From a virus, in IMG/VR virus record IMGVR_UViG_3300017963_005353, positions 19,526 through 83,525 of that record: a stretch of 64,000 nt of DNA; one strand, 5' to 3'. Under the pieces are notes generated by a model that saw nothing but the letters and a program-made list of their open reading frames with translations, did not search any database and was not told the DNA's origin. Numbering within the stretch: the first letter of the stretch is position 1; each line of letters opens with the position of its first letter. This document shows, in pieces, positions 1 to 9,905 of the stretch. The position numbers were made by a program, and so were the translations under genes.

Positions 1-195
1 GAAGAAGCCCGCGTGCTGTCTGAGATGGCGTACAAGTACGACAAGGCATCCAAGACCTTGCGCTATCGCCCGCTGCCCATGCCGGCGTGGATGGCGGCCG
101 GTAAGGGGGAGCGCAAGACGTTCCGAATCCATAGAGACTACCTCCCCAAGGGAGAGGTCGTTGATCTGAGTAAGATGGCCCAGGGGAGCCGGTGA
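1..195 (+). CDS. Partial C-terminal end of a tail-region protein
   Basis: The reading frame is open from the first base and ends at a TGA at 193-195, so the start lies outside the window. The visible 64 residues are basic and hydrophilic and match no family I recognise. It sits directly upstream of a tail-chaperone-like gene and the tape measure, the place where siphoviruses usually encode the major tail protein or a tail completion protein. Its stop overlaps the next start (TGATG). Confidence 0.6.
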   Translation, partial: EEARVLSEMAYKYDKASKTLRYRPLPMPAWMAAGKGERKTFRIHRDYLPKGEVVDLSKMAQGSR

Positions 196-662
196 TGATT
201 TTCCGCAATGCACTGGCAAGGTTTCGACGCGCCAGAAACAACCACACAAATGGCTCGCCGTCCGTACAAATCGGCGACGAGCTCATCACTGTGCGTCCCC
301 TGGGCATCGAAGATACGATCAGGATCGCCATGCTGCTGGCCCCCTATCTGGTGAAATTTCAAAGCCACCTGCCACAGATAGCGACTGCGGTGGCCGGCGA
401 CAGGTTGCGGGTCTTGGGTGAGCGGTCCACGCTCCGGGCGTTCGTGGCGGCGATGATGGACGACACAGACCGCTTGCCCGGCGATGTGGTTAAAATGTTG
501 GCCCTTTTCCTGGGGCGCGAGCCTGGATGGGTGGCAGAGAACGCCACGGCCCATCAACTCGTGGCGGCCATACCGGCGATCGACAAGGCAAACGACCTGG
601 CCCGCTTGATTCACAGCACGGGGATGCTCGGCTTTGTCCCTGGAGATGACGACCATGGCTAA
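195..662 (+). CDS. Tail assembly chaperone-like protein
   Basis: A 155-residue protein between the partial tail gene and the tape measure gene. It has a basic N-terminus followed by a predicted helical body; a phrase near residue 28 (IGDELITVRPLGIED) resembles tail assembly chaperones of the lambda gpG / gp14 type, which bind the tape measure during tail assembly. That assignment comes mostly from position. GTG at 192 is an alternative start; ATG at 195 gives a one-base overlap with the upstream stop. The stop overlaps the tape measure start. I saw no obvious slippery heptamer for a gpG-gpGT style frameshift. Confidence 0.5.
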   Translation: MIFRNALARFRRARNNHTNGSPSVQIGDELITVRPLGIEDTIRIAMLLAPYLVKFQSHLPQIATAVAGDRLRVLGERSTLRAFVAAMMDDTDRLPGDVVKMLALFLGREPGWVAENATAHQLVAAIPAIDKANDLARLIHSTGMLGFVPGDDDHG

Positions 663-3099
663 AAAAGGCGATACGGTCATTGAAAAACTGTTGGTCAGCA
701 TCGAGGCTGATATGGACAAGCTCCTGGAGCAAGCCAAAAAGGGCACTGAGGAAATCGAAGACGAGCTTGACGACATGGAGGGCAAGGGCAAGAGTGCGTT
801 CAAAGGCATAGGAGCCGCCGCTGCCAAATTTGCTGCCATTACCACCATCGTCCAAAAAGGACTTTCGCTCATCCTCGACACAATAGGCAAAGTTGCCAAG
901 GCGGGCATTGACTTTTTCAAAAACATGGTTGCCGAGGGGGTCCAGGCGAACATTGTTTTTGAGGACTATACCACACAGTTCACGACCCTGCTCGGGTCAG
1001 CAGACGCCGCCTATGAACGGATACGCGAGCTAACCATCTTTGCCGTAAAGACGCCCTTTGAACTGCCTGGTATTGTGGAGGCGTCTCGTGTGCTCCAGGT
1101 ATTCGGGGGAACCACACTGGCAACCGGCGACAACCTGACCATGGTGGGAGACATTGCGGCTGGCGTGGGCCGGGAGTTTAGTGAGGTTGCCTTGTGGGTC
1201 GGGCGTGTCTACGATGCCATGCAGTCAGGCCGTCCGTTTGGCATTGCTGCCTCACGGCTCCAGGTTATGGGTGCCATGACCGGCACCGCTCGCAACGAGC
1301 TCGAACGGATGCAGCAGGAGGGGGCAAGCGGGGCCGAGATGTGGGAGCGGTTCAACGAGCTCGTCGGCGACCGATGGGCGGGCAACATGGACCGGCTCTC
1401 TCGCACGTTGACCGGTCTCATCTCGAACATCAAAGACTTTGTGCAAAACCTGTTGCGGGTCGCCGGCCTACCCCTTTTTGAAGAACTCAGGGAGGACGCT
1501 GCCCAACTCCTGGCGGTGCTGGAGGAAAAGCGCCCCGAATTGGAGGCCATCGGGGAAGCGTTGTTTGAGATCGTGGCGAACGTGGCCGATTTCCTGGCGA
1601 CCGAGTTCATCGACCAGATCCAAAATCTTGACACCGACAACCTGCTCAAGATGACCGAGAGCCTGTGGAGTGCCGCCGAGCAAGCCCGGACCCTACTAGA
1701 GATCATCTTGCTTCTGGGAGAAGGGGTCAAACCGGTTGAGGCATTGGTGTGGGCATTTGATACACTTAACGATGCTCTAAGCCTGGCGCTAGAGCTCACT
1801 ACCGACTTTGCCAGGGCCACCATCGACGATGTGGATGTGTTGGCGCGGCTAGATGAGATTCTGGCGGAACACGATGCACGGGTTGAGGCACACAACAGGC
1901 GCAAGGAAGAGTCGGTTGAAGTTACCAAACAGGCCACCAAAGCCTTTGAGGAAGAGGCGGGCGCCCTGGAGCAGGTGACAGACGCCGAGCGGGATGCCAT
2001 CATGGGATTTGCCGAGAGCCTGATGGACCTGCAAGATGACGTCAACAAGCGGTTGGCCGACCTGGAGAAAGCCCACCTCAAGCGCATGGGCGAGATTGTA
2101 GCCGAGACCGCCAAGCGCAAAGCGGAGGCCCAGGCAGACGCCGAGAAAGACATTCTCAAGGTAGAGGAAGAGACACGGCGGGCGCGGGAGGAAGAGGCAG
2201 AGGACTATCACAGGGAGGAGCGCCGGTCAGAAGAGGACCACCAGACCGATATGCGCCGGCTCCGGCTTCAATACATGATGGACATGGCGGACGCGGTGCG
2301 AAGCCGGGACGCCAGGGCCATCGTGGAACTCCGCCGCAACTTCAAGGCGGAAAAACAGGAGCGGGAAGAGGACCACCGCACCCGCCAGCGACGGGAACGG
2401 GAGGACTATGAAAACCGGCTCCGGGACCTGGAGGAAAACGAGCGGCGGCGCAAGCAGGAGATCCAAGCCAGCCTGAGAGAGCAGCTTGCCGACCTGGACG
2501 CCGCCCAGCGGGAGGCGCTTGCCAAAGAGCGAACCAGCCACGCCGAACGTCAGGCAGAGCTCAACCGGGCCATGATGGAACGGTTGCAGACTATCGCCAA
2601 GGAATTGGCCGATGAGGACAGCATAAACGAGGAGGGTGCCCGCAAGATACTGGAGACACTCAACAAGACGTTTGGCGTGGGAGGGAGCATTGACGCTCTG
2701 ATGGAGGGCTTTGCTGCCCGGCGTCGGCAGCGCATGATCGTGCGCGTTACGTTTGAGCCAGAAGCGGCCACGCCCACAGTGTATTCCCCTCCTGCCAGTG
2801 CTGGCCCACCCGGATACAAGCAACCGGGGATGGGCGGATATGCTGGCAGTTTTCAGGCGGGTGGAGCGGTCATCGCCCGTCAACCTACCATCGCACAGTT
2901 TGGGGAGGTGCCAGAGCTGGCAACCTTCACGCCTCTGTCTCAGTTGGGCGGGGGACGGGGAGGTGCACAAACGCTCGACATCAACCTGAAACTGAGCGGG
3001 ACGGCTCCACCAGGTATCCGGAGTGCCGACAGGGACCACATCGCGGCCGTGCTCATGCAGGCCCTCCGCGAGTCGGGGGTTTTAAGGAGTCTGGGATGA
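655..3099 (+). CDS. Tail tape measure protein
   Basis: About 814 residues. It sets tail length and is packed inside the tail tube. Evidence: hydrophobic Ala/Gly-rich segment near residues 45-75, a middle part with typical tape-measure phrases (LQVFGGTTLATGD, LSRTLTGLISNIKDF), then a very long charged coiled coil from about residue 420 to 650 rich in Arg and Glu. The C-terminal tail is Gly/Pro rich. GGAG at 642-645 lies 9 bases before ATG 655, so I prefer 655 over ATG 646 or TTG 634. The coiled coil gives long spurious open frames on the opposite strand. At the rule-of-thumb 0.15 nm per residue the tail would be near 120 nm. Confidence 0.9.
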   Translation: MAKKGDTVIEKLLVSIEADMDKLLEQAKKGTEEIEDELDDMEGKGKSAFKGIGAAAAKFAAITTIVQKGLSLILDTIGKVAKAGIDFFKNMVAEGVQANIVFEDYTTQFTTLLGSADAAYERIRELTIFAVKTPFELPGIVEASRVLQVFGGTTLATGDNLTMVGDIAAGVGREFSEVALWVGRVYDAMQSGRPFGIAASRLQVMGAMTGTARNELERMQQEGASGAEMWERFNELVGDRWAGNMDRLSRTLTGLISNIKDFVQNLLRVAGLPLFEELREDAAQLLAVLEEKRPELEAIGEALFEIVANVADFLATEFIDQIQNLDTDNLLKMTESLWSAAEQARTLLEIILLLGEGVKPVEALVWAFDTLNDALSLALELTTDFARATIDDVDVLARLDEILAEHDARVEAHNRRKEESVEVTKQATKAFEEEAGALEQVTDAERDAIMGFAESLMDLQDDVNKRLADLEKAHLKRMGEIVAETAKRKAEAQADAEKDILKVEEETRRAREEEAEDYHREERRSEEDHQTDMRRLRLQYMMDMADAVRSRDARAIVELRRNFKAEKQEREEDHRTRQRREREDYENRLRDLEENERRRKQEIQASLREQLADLDAAQREALAKERTSHAERQAELNRAMMERLQTIAKELADEDSINEEGARKILETLNKTFGVGGSIDALMEGFAARRRQRMIVRVTFEPEAATPTVYSPPASAGPPGYKQPGMGGYAGSFQAGGAVIARQPTIAQFGEVPELATFTPLSQLGGGRGGAQTLDINLKLSGTAPPGIRSADRDHIAAVLMQALRESGVLRSLG

Positions 3100-3464
3100 G
3101 CGGAACCTACAAATTGGACGGCGAGTTTTTCCCGGTCAACCCTATTGCCAAACGCTGGCGGCGTGAGGACGTGGGAAGCAGCGGAGAGGCGGAAACCATC
3201 TACTCCGGGTTTTGGCAAATCGAGCTTGATTTTCCCATGCTGGAAATGGAGGATGAGGCTGATTGGTTCTATGACAAATGGATCGCTGGCGGGTTGCATG
3301 AGGCCCAATTGCCCCATCCCCGAGATGGCACGCTGACCGGCTTCACGTCGGTGAATCTGAAGTCCTGGGAGTTTGAGTTCACCGACGTGGATGCCGATGC
3401 CTGGGCAGATGGGCCGCGCATGGTCTTGTCGCATATCAACATGGGAGCTACCGGGAACGTCTGA
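3096..3464 (+). CDS. Distal tail-like protein
   Basis: A 122-residue protein that begins by overlapping the tape measure stop (ATGA) and ends overlapping the next start. Gene order (tape measure, short protein, large tip protein) is that of siphovirus distal tail or tail-tip connector genes. The N-terminus (YKLDGEFFPVNPIAKRW) and a DSWEFEF-like beta-rich body suit a small all-beta tail protein. Function is inferred from position only. Confidence 0.5.
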   Translation: MSGTYKLDGEFFPVNPIAKRWRREDVGSSGEAETIYSGFWQIELDFPMLEMEDEADWFYDKWIAGGLHEAQLPHPRDGTLTGFTSVNLKSWEFEFTDVDADAWADGPRMVLSHINMGATGNV

Positions 3465-6400
3465 TGCCTGAACTTTCACCACTGAGGTTTTACCTCATCA
3501 TTCACAAACCGGAGACCATCTTTGCCGGGCGGGTCAACGGGGACCCGACAGACCCTTACATGAGCATCACCTATGATGGCGTGACGACCAGTGCCGGACC
3601 CGTGGCCGGGCAGACCGTTTGGTTCGGCACGACGGCCGGCGGGCGCGAGCGGGGGATTCTCCGACTGCGAACGTCGAGCATTGCCACGGGCACAACGTCG
3701 GGCACCCTGAGCGTTGCCGAAAGCGACGACGTGGGGCCACAAATTGCAGACAATGACCACATCACCATCAAAGAGGAATTTCGCCTGTGGCCCATCTATC
3801 CCCGCGCAGTCCAGATCAGCGACGTGGATGCGGTGATGTATGAAGATTGGGATACCGTTTGGACCGACCAGACCGTTGACTGGCGACCGGTGGCCGTGGC
3901 AGGCCCGCCGGCGGTGGGTTGGCTAGAGGCCGGTCAGTGTGTGCTCCATTTTGTAGGGGATCGCTCTTTCGCGCTCGCCCCTGGAGCCACACTCAGCACG
4001 CACCTGTGGACCGCCGACGGGAGCGCGGAGGGCACCAGTGCCAGCCAGGGAACGACCGGCACGCCTGTGTCATTCACCTGGACAGAGGCGGGGGATTACC
4101 TGGTCAGCCTCCAGGAGACGGACAGCAATGCCAACGCCCAAACCAATTACACCAGGGCGTACGTGATCGATCCGGCCAGTCCCACCGACGTGGCGTTCGT
4201 GGACTTTGACGCCTACAACGACCACGGCGACCTGGAGGCGGGCGGTTGGGAGTGCTCGTTCACCGTGCGCGACGATTGCAGCATCACCGATTTTCCAGAG
4301 GGTGCCCAGGTCGTGCTCGTGGCCCGGGGCGACCTGACGACGCCGACCGCAAGCTGGCCCAACCGGGAGAACGTGCTGTTCGTGGGCTATCTCCTGGGCA
4401 ACACCGTGCGTCAAAATCCTGAGACGGGGCATGTCTCTTTCAGGGCAGGCACCATAGACGCGCTCATGTCGCAGTGTACCATGTGGCCGGTGAGCTTGAG
4501 AGACACCAAGGGACCATTTGAATGGATGACCTGCGAGAATCTCACGGTTGATCGCGCGTTGTCCTATCTGTGGCACTACCGGTCGACGCTCTCACTCATG
4601 GCGAGTATCCAGCGGTGCAGCTACACGCCAGAACTCGCTTCCCAGGACTTTCCACCTGAAAACCTGCTCGCTGCCACGCGCTCGCTGATGGAGGACGCCT
4701 TTGGGCGGGTGTGCTCCACACATCAGTCGGTGCTCTATCATTTCCTGGACCATCAGCTTATGCTCGATTCTGAGCGGGCAAGTGCAGTCACGCGCAAGAC
4801 CCTGAGCAAGAGTGTGTGGGTGGACACCGTGGACATTGAGGAGCGGGCGGATTACATGTGGCCTACGGACATTTTCAAAGCCAACGGTGTGTACTACCCG
4901 GGGGATGAGAGCAAGGTGGTGACGTTTTTTTCGGAAGCCCCTGGAGACGCGCCCAAAGCCTATGGACGGGAGGAAGGCAAGAGCGGGCTCATACTCGACA
5001 CACAAGCCAACCTCAACACCCGCTGCGGGCGGATGCTCGGGCAGCGGACACTGCGCTATCCCACCATGCGGGCTCTGTTTTTCAACGAGGGATCGTTCGG
5101 GCTCGCTCCCCAAGACGTGTTCCCGGCTAATGTGGAGCCGGCTGACAACTATCGGGGGCTGGATTGGGATCCGTCCCTGTTGGTGAAACGGGTCAATCGC
5201 ACGTTTGACAATGAGCATGGCTTGATCCGGGTCGAGGTGGAGTTTGAGCCCATCGCTACGGGCACGGCAGACGGAGCAACTGTGACCATGCCGGCAGAGC
5301 CTCCAGAACCGGAACGACCCAAGTGGGACGCCCCCCCAACGACGCCATGGACGCCCCCCGCAAACCCTATTGCGGAGGCAGCGGCTGCGGCTGATGGGAC
5401 CATGGGGCCATACTGGACCGACGATGGGGGTACATCGTGGGCAGCCCGCAATAATGGCCTGCTGACGACCCAATTGGATTTCAGTGATCTAATATGGGAC
5501 CCCTGGTGGCGGGACAAGACGGGCGGGCACAATCCGGAGCAGGCGATCGTGATCGGTTGCGGTGGGGGGTTCATTGCCAAAAGTGAGGATGCAGGCAAGA
5601 ATTGGGTAGACATGACGCCCAACCTGGGAGATCCGCCCAACAGTTGGGGAGACGCCACGGCCCCCACAGTCACGGACCTGACATTTGTGCAGATCCATGG
5701 CGACATTCACAACCGGGACATATTCTATGCCCTGGCGGAGTGGGAGAGCACCGGTTCAGCCTGGCGGGGTTGGCTTCTGTACACCGATGACAGTTTTCGG
5801 ACGGCCAGCTATACCGCCCTGAGCGCGTTGCCCTCCGGTTACGTTCCGGGGGCTACCTACACATTTGACTTCCCTACCAACGGGCAACAGAGTTGGGCGG
5901 CAAACTCAGCCTGGATAGCTGGGGCTTACCCCGACCCGACGTTTGTATATGCCGCGTCGCCCTGTGACAATGCCGTTCAATGGTTCCAAAACACTCAGAT
6001 CGCGGTTGGTGCAGATAACGAAAAACGCATCCCGATTTATTATCCCTACCGGATGACGTTCACCAGTTCGACCATTGAGTTTCGACGGCCGGCCAAAGCC
6101 CTGTTGACCGAGCGGGGTCGTTACCGATTATACACCAGTCCAGATTTGAGCACATGGACACAAGTGGGAACAACCCAGGGCACGCAAGGTAGCGCAATTT
6201 GCGAAACGCTGACGCTCAACGTGGCCGTCACCGGTTCCTATGTGATGGTGCACCACAACACCTATGGAAACCTTTGCGTGCCCGATGATGCGGTGCTGAC
6301 ATCCATCCAATTCGTAGACCTGACCATCGAGGGAGGTGTGGGGGCAGACATTCGGCCCATCCGCATGGACCTCGACACGGAGGCCGGGGCTCAACTCTAT

Positions 6401-7024
6401 GTGACTGTGTGGTATGATGACAATCTGTGCGTGCAACGCTGGAATGTTCCTGGGATGACCCTGGGAGGCACGGCCAGCTTTGGAGGGGCAACAGCAACGG
6501 AGCTTACAAACCGCACGAAATGGGTGGCCCCCCACTGCCCACACAAACCAGGGACAAGTGACTTTGGCGATCATCTTTATATCTACGGGCGGTTTGACCA
6601 CACAGGAGGCGTATCGCACCTGGCATACTCCACAGACAGCGCGGCGTCGTTTGCTCAAATCGGAAATTCTGCCTGGGGCACAGGCACGACCGCCTGGGTC
6701 GGAGCCCTGGAGACGCCGGCAGCATTGAACGTCTTGGCCTTTCTCAACAGCGTCTCGCCCGCCGAGCTTTGGGAAACGACCGATCACGCCGCCTGGTCCA
6801 AACTGAGCAACCTGCCTTTCAACGTGGACCCGGCCGGCGTCTCCAGACATTGGGGAAGTACCGCCGATCTGTTGATCGCCAACAGGGGGAGCACACCGGC
6901 CACCGGCACCGCAGCAGCGCAACAGGCCGACCCATACACGGGGGTTTGGACTGCGGCTGACGGGGCGAACCTGCCCAAAGCGGCTGACGGGGGCAGTGGG
7001 TTCCCGGCTATCGTCTGGGTATAA
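3464..7024 (+). CDS. Large tail-tip protein with PKD-like and Asp-box repeats
   Basis: 1186 residues. The N-terminal part probably anchors to the tail tip. Around residues 170-235 there is a PKD/Ig-like stretch (SFTWTEAGDYLVSLQETD). A Pro-rich hinge near residue 615-645 separates it from a C-terminal half with sialidase-type Asp-boxes (TDDGGTSW, SEDAGKNW and weaker copies), so this half is likely a beta-propeller. Such propellers bind or cleave glycans, which fits host-surface recognition. No catalytic residues could be assigned. It is followed after two bases by the fibre gene. Confidence 0.65.
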   Translation: MPELSPLRFYLIIHKPETIFAGRVNGDPTDPYMSITYDGVTTSAGPVAGQTVWFGTTAGGRERGILRLRTSSIATGTTSGTLSVAESDDVGPQIADNDHITIKEEFRLWPIYPRAVQISDVDAVMYEDWDTVWTDQTVDWRPVAVAGPPAVGWLEAGQCVLHFVGDRSFALAPGATLSTHLWTADGSAEGTSASQGTTGTPVSFTWTEAGDYLVSLQETDSNANAQTNYTRAYVIDPASPTDVAFVDFDAYNDHGDLEAGGWECSFTVRDDCSITDFPEGAQVVLVARGDLTTPTASWPNRENVLFVGYLLGNTVRQNPETGHVSFRAGTIDALMSQCTMWPVSLRDTKGPFEWMTCENLTVDRALSYLWHYRSTLSLMASIQRCSYTPELASQDFPPENLLAATRSLMEDAFGRVCSTHQSVLYHFLDHQLMLDSERASAVTRKTLSKSVWVDTVDIEERADYMWPTDIFKANGVYYPGDESKVVTFFSEAPGDAPKAYGREEGKSGLILDTQANLNTRCGRMLGQRTLRYPTMRALFFNEGSFGLAPQDVFPANVEPADNYRGLDWDPSLLVKRVNRTFDNEHGLIRVEVEFEPIATGTADGATVTMPAEPPEPERPKWDAPPTTPWTPPANPIAEAAAAADGTMGPYWTDDGGTSWAARNNGLLTTQLDFSDLIWDPWWRDKTGGHNPEQAIVIGCGGGFIAKSEDAGKNWVDMTPNLGDPPNSWGDATAPTVTDLTFVQIHGDIHNRDIFYALAEWESTGSAWRGWLLYTDDSFRTASYTALSALPSGYVPGATYTFDFPTNGQQSWAANSAWIAGAYPDPTFVYAASPCDNAVQWFQNTQIAVGADNEKRIPIYYPYRMTFTSSTIEFRRPAKALLTERGRYRLYTSPDLSTWTQVGTTQGTQGSAICETLTLNVAVTGSYVMVHHNTYGNLCVPDDAVLTSIQFVDLTIEGGVGADIRPIRMDLDTEAGAQLYVTVWYDDNLCVQRWNVPGMTLGGTASFGGATATELTNRTKWVAPHCPHKPGTSDFGDHLYIYGRFDHTGGVSHLAYSTDSAASFAQIGNSAWGTGTTAWVGALETPAALNVLAFLNSVSPAELWETTDHAAWSKLSNLPFNVDPAGVSRHWGSTADLLIANRGSTPATGTAAAQQADPYTGVWTAADGANLPKAADGGSGFPAIVWV

Positions 7025-7026
7025 TC

Positions 7027-9495
7027 ATGGCAGACTATGAGGATCTGAGAACAGCATTGCGCTGGCTCCTGTTGAGCCAGGTGGCGCCGATGCCACGCTA
7101 CATGCGCGGCCTGCTCGGAAACGGGCAGGGCAAGGTCGCCGTTCCCGACCGGCCCGGGTTCTGCTACGTTCGCCCGTCGCGCTCGACCGACGACGTGATC
7201 GAGGTGTTCAACAAAGAGGTCTCAGGTGGAGATGGGACCCCGGTACTGGTGGGAGAACTGCCCTGGCAGCCCGGCCTCACCCAGATCGTGAGCGTGGATT
7301 GGGAGACCTACATACAGGTTGGTTGGGGCGATGGCTATGCTGGCGTTGCTCTCCACGGTAAGACCCACGAATGGAACGATGGGTTTGTGGGCACAGATGC
7401 CTTCAACGTGTTCAGGCGTCAAATTGCGCCCATGCGGACCTACCCTGTGGGGAGCGGTTCGCACTCGGTCAACATTGCTCCCTATGACTACATCTATGCT
7501 GGTTCGCCCATCTCGTGGTGCGGGCTACCCGGTCTCGACCTATCCCCGGCTGTGCCAGCAACAGGCACCGCCCGGCTCATGCTCACTTATCTGGACATGG
7601 AAAGCAATGTTGCCGGCGTGGTGACCGGTAGCATCGACGTGGATTCCGATGCCATAGAGCTTTCCCGCCCTGCCCTCCCGACTGGCACCTGGGCACCATC
7701 CGCTTACGTCAAACTCTATGGGGGGCAGCCCGGCATTTTGGAGCGGGACATTTCAGACGCCCGCCAGTTGTGGGCGGGTATGTCTGCTACGCCTTCCGGG
7801 CCGGCCGGTGGTGACTTGACCGGCTCCTATCCTAACCCGCTCGTCGTTGGATTAGATGGACAACCTATCCGCAGCACAACACCCGCTGAAGGCTACGGCC
7901 TGATGTATACGGGGAGCGCCTGGAGCCCCATCCCATGGCCGGGCACAACCGGGCCGGCCGGCGGTGACCTGACGGGCACCTACCCCAATCCGACTGTAAT
8001 AGGACTACAGACCTACCCGGTGCTCGACACTGTTCCGGCGGCGGGTTATGGTCTGATGTATACCGGTAGCATGTGGCGACCGATTCCCTGGCCGAGCGGT
8101 GGAGGGAGCCCCACAGGGCCAGCCGGGGGCGATCTGACGGGCACCTACCCCAATCCGCTTGTGGTGGGACTGTACGACCGGGAACTCTCGGCGGTTGCTC
8201 CCGGTGATGGGGATGCCTACATTTTCGATATAGGCACCAGTCTATGGACACCTGGCGACCACGGTGACCTGGGCGGCCTGGCAGATGACGACCACGCACA
8301 ATACCTGCTCGTAGATGGTACACGGGCCATGACCGGGGAATTGGAAGCGGATCTCGGGATCTCCATACCCACGGGGCAAGACCTCTGGCTCAACGATGGT
8401 GAGGATACGGGTATCGCGTGCCCTTCCCCGTATAACGACCGATTGCGCCTCACGATGGGCGGCAGCGGTATCGTGGATTTCTACGTCACCGGCTCCTATT
8501 TGCATGAGCACCTGCTGACCAACAGCGGCGGTTGGCAGTTGCGCGGTTATGATGCAGGCGGCAGCACGAAGCTCATGATTTTGGCACTTCCTGATACTAC
8601 TGTCCAGCTTCATTATGACGGGGCAACCAGGCTCAACACGTCTGCCGATGGCCTCCTGCTCCCGGCGACGACACGAATCGATTTCAACAGCAGCGACGAT
8701 AGCATCCGGGCGAGCGCCGCCGGTCAGTTGGATTTCGAGATCGCCGGCACGGACGTGGGATATTTTGAGGCAGACGGGCTCAACATCGAGGGTCGAATAC
8801 TCAAGACCGTCTGGTTTTTCCCAGGTCTGACGAGTGAATATGTAACCGGGCAATATTTCAACGATAACGATGCCTCTTACCCTGCCGGCTGGACAGAGGA
8901 TGATGCCGCAGCCGCAACCAACACCAACACATATTATGGATTCTGGTATTTGCGTGGGACATCGTCTGAAACGAGTTGGCAGTATAGCTATGATACGAGC
9001 TTTGATCTGGAGAACGATGCAGGGGCCAATGATTGGACTGCGTGGCTGTTTGGCCCGATTTTTTGGCAGGATGGGCAATATGGTGCCGACCTCGATTACC
9101 TGTTTGGCGTGTATGGTTCGACGGGCGGCGTCATGGACATCAACACATACAACCGTGTCCGGCTACATTGGGACAGCGGCACGAGCGTGTGGCAAATCCA
9201 AGGGGAGACACGGGCCGGGGCAACGGACAGCGAAACAGCCTCAGGTTATAGCACTTTCACTTTCTTGTTGCATCAGCCTATCTGGATAATAATGGTCATC
9301 CGGAACAACGCGGGGAGTAAGACGTGCAGGAACTATATCCAGACCGCCCCATTTGAGTACGTTGGCACCATCATGAGCAACGTGAATGAATCAACGACGT
9401 GGGGCAACCTGCACCTCATGTTGGAGATGGATCGTGGTGCGGGTATCAACAACACCCTGTATATCGGCATGTGGGACAGCTTCGATATGTCGTAA
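7027..9495 (+). CDS. Tail fibre / receptor-binding protein
   Basis: 822 residues. The middle (residues ~258-385) holds three copies of a phrase around GPAGGDLTGTYPNP, each followed by a YGLMYTG-W-PIPWP unit or a variant; this repeat is common in phage tail fibres. A HGDLGGLADDDHAQYLL segment, also typical of fibres, follows. The C-terminal 200 residues have no repeats and resemble a carbohydrate-binding jelly-roll in composition (many Trp, Tyr, Asp). It is the last large structural gene of the tail cluster, so it is the best receptor-binding candidate. Confidence 0.8.
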   Translation: MADYEDLRTALRWLLLSQVAPMPRYMRGLLGNGQGKVAVPDRPGFCYVRPSRSTDDVIEVFNKEVSGGDGTPVLVGELPWQPGLTQIVSVDWETYIQVGWGDGYAGVALHGKTHEWNDGFVGTDAFNVFRRQIAPMRTYPVGSGSHSVNIAPYDYIYAGSPISWCGLPGLDLSPAVPATGTARLMLTYLDMESNVAGVVTGSIDVDSDAIELSRPALPTGTWAPSAYVKLYGGQPGILERDISDARQLWAGMSATPSGPAGGDLTGSYPNPLVVGLDGQPIRSTTPAEGYGLMYTGSAWSPIPWPGTTGPAGGDLTGTYPNPTVIGLQTYPVLDTVPAAGYGLMYTGSMWRPIPWPSGGGSPTGPAGGDLTGTYPNPLVVGLYDRELSAVAPGDGDAYIFDIGTSLWTPGDHGDLGGLADDDHAQYLLVDGTRAMTGELEADLGISIPTGQDLWLNDGEDTGIACPSPYNDRLRLTMGGSGIVDFYVTGSYLHEHLLTNSGGWQLRGYDAGGSTKLMILALPDTTVQLHYDGATRLNTSADGLLLPATTRIDFNSSDDSIRASAAGQLDFEIAGTDVGYFEADGLNIEGRILKTVWFFPGLTSEYVTGQYFNDNDASYPAGWTEDDAAAATNTNTYYGFWYLRGTSSETSWQYSYDTSFDLENDAGANDWTAWLFGPIFWQDGQYGADLDYLFGVYGSTGGVMDINTYNRVRLHWDSGTSVWQIQGETRAGATDSETASGYSTFTFLLHQPIWIIMVIRNNAGSKTCRNYIQTAPFEYVGTIMSNVNESTTWGNLHLMLEMDRGAGINNTLYIGMWDSFDMS
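7798..8170 (+). repeat. Three in-frame fibre repeats
   Basis: Coding repeats starting at about 7798, 7951 and 8116 (spacing 153 and 165 bases), each encoding GPAGGDLTG(S/T)YPNP. They are diverged at DNA level, so they are old protein repeats rather than recent duplications. Copy number could vary by recombination. Confidence 0.8.
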
Positions 9496-9509
9496 AGGAG
9501 AAAAAGGCA

Positions 9510-9905
9510 ATGAGAGCGACTATAACGCTCAAAGACCTTGAAACCATCTCAGGGGCACTGAACCGGTTGGCAGCGAAGGAACTGCCCATCCGGTTGGCCT
9601 TCAAGGTGTCCATGCTCATGAAAGCCTTCGGGCCGGGCATCCAGGCTTTCCAGGAGGCGCACACGGAACTGGTCAGCCGGTTCGCCACGCGCAAGCACAA
9701 CCAGTTGATCGTCGAAACGCCAAACATCCCGTTTTTCAACGCCGAGCGCAGTGCACTCTATGCAACCGAAACCACCGTCAAATTTGATCCCCTGCCCCTG
9801 GACGACCTGGTGGACAGCGGGATCACCATCTCGGCGATTGATTTGGGAGCCCTTGAGATGCTCTTGTCCACAGGGGAAGAAAAAAAGAAAGAGGCCGATG
9901 CCTGA
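9510..9905 (+). CDS. DUF1617-like phage protein
   Basis: 131 residues starting at ATG 9510, preceded by AAAGGAG at 9494-9500. The pattern TLKDLETISGALNRLAAKELP followed by a lysine/glutamate-rich helix and a beta-rich C-terminus resembles DUF1617 proteins that occur near the tail-lysis boundary of many phages; their role is unknown. Its stop overlaps the following start by eight bases. Confidence 0.55.
   Translation: MRATITLKDLETISGALNRLAAKELPIRLAFKVSMLMKAFGPGIQAFQEAHTELVSRFATRKHNQLIVETPNIPFFNAERSALYATETTVKFDPLPLDDLVDSGITISAIDLGALEMLLSTGEEKKKEADA

Noticed and set aside
138-953. Long minus-strand open frame opposite the tape measure start
   Set aside because: Composition is that of an antisense shadow; the plus-strand genes overlap well and have ribosome sites.
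1209-2159. 316-residue minus-strand frame under the tape measure
   Set aside because: Ser/Arg-rich antisense of the coiled coil; no start signals.
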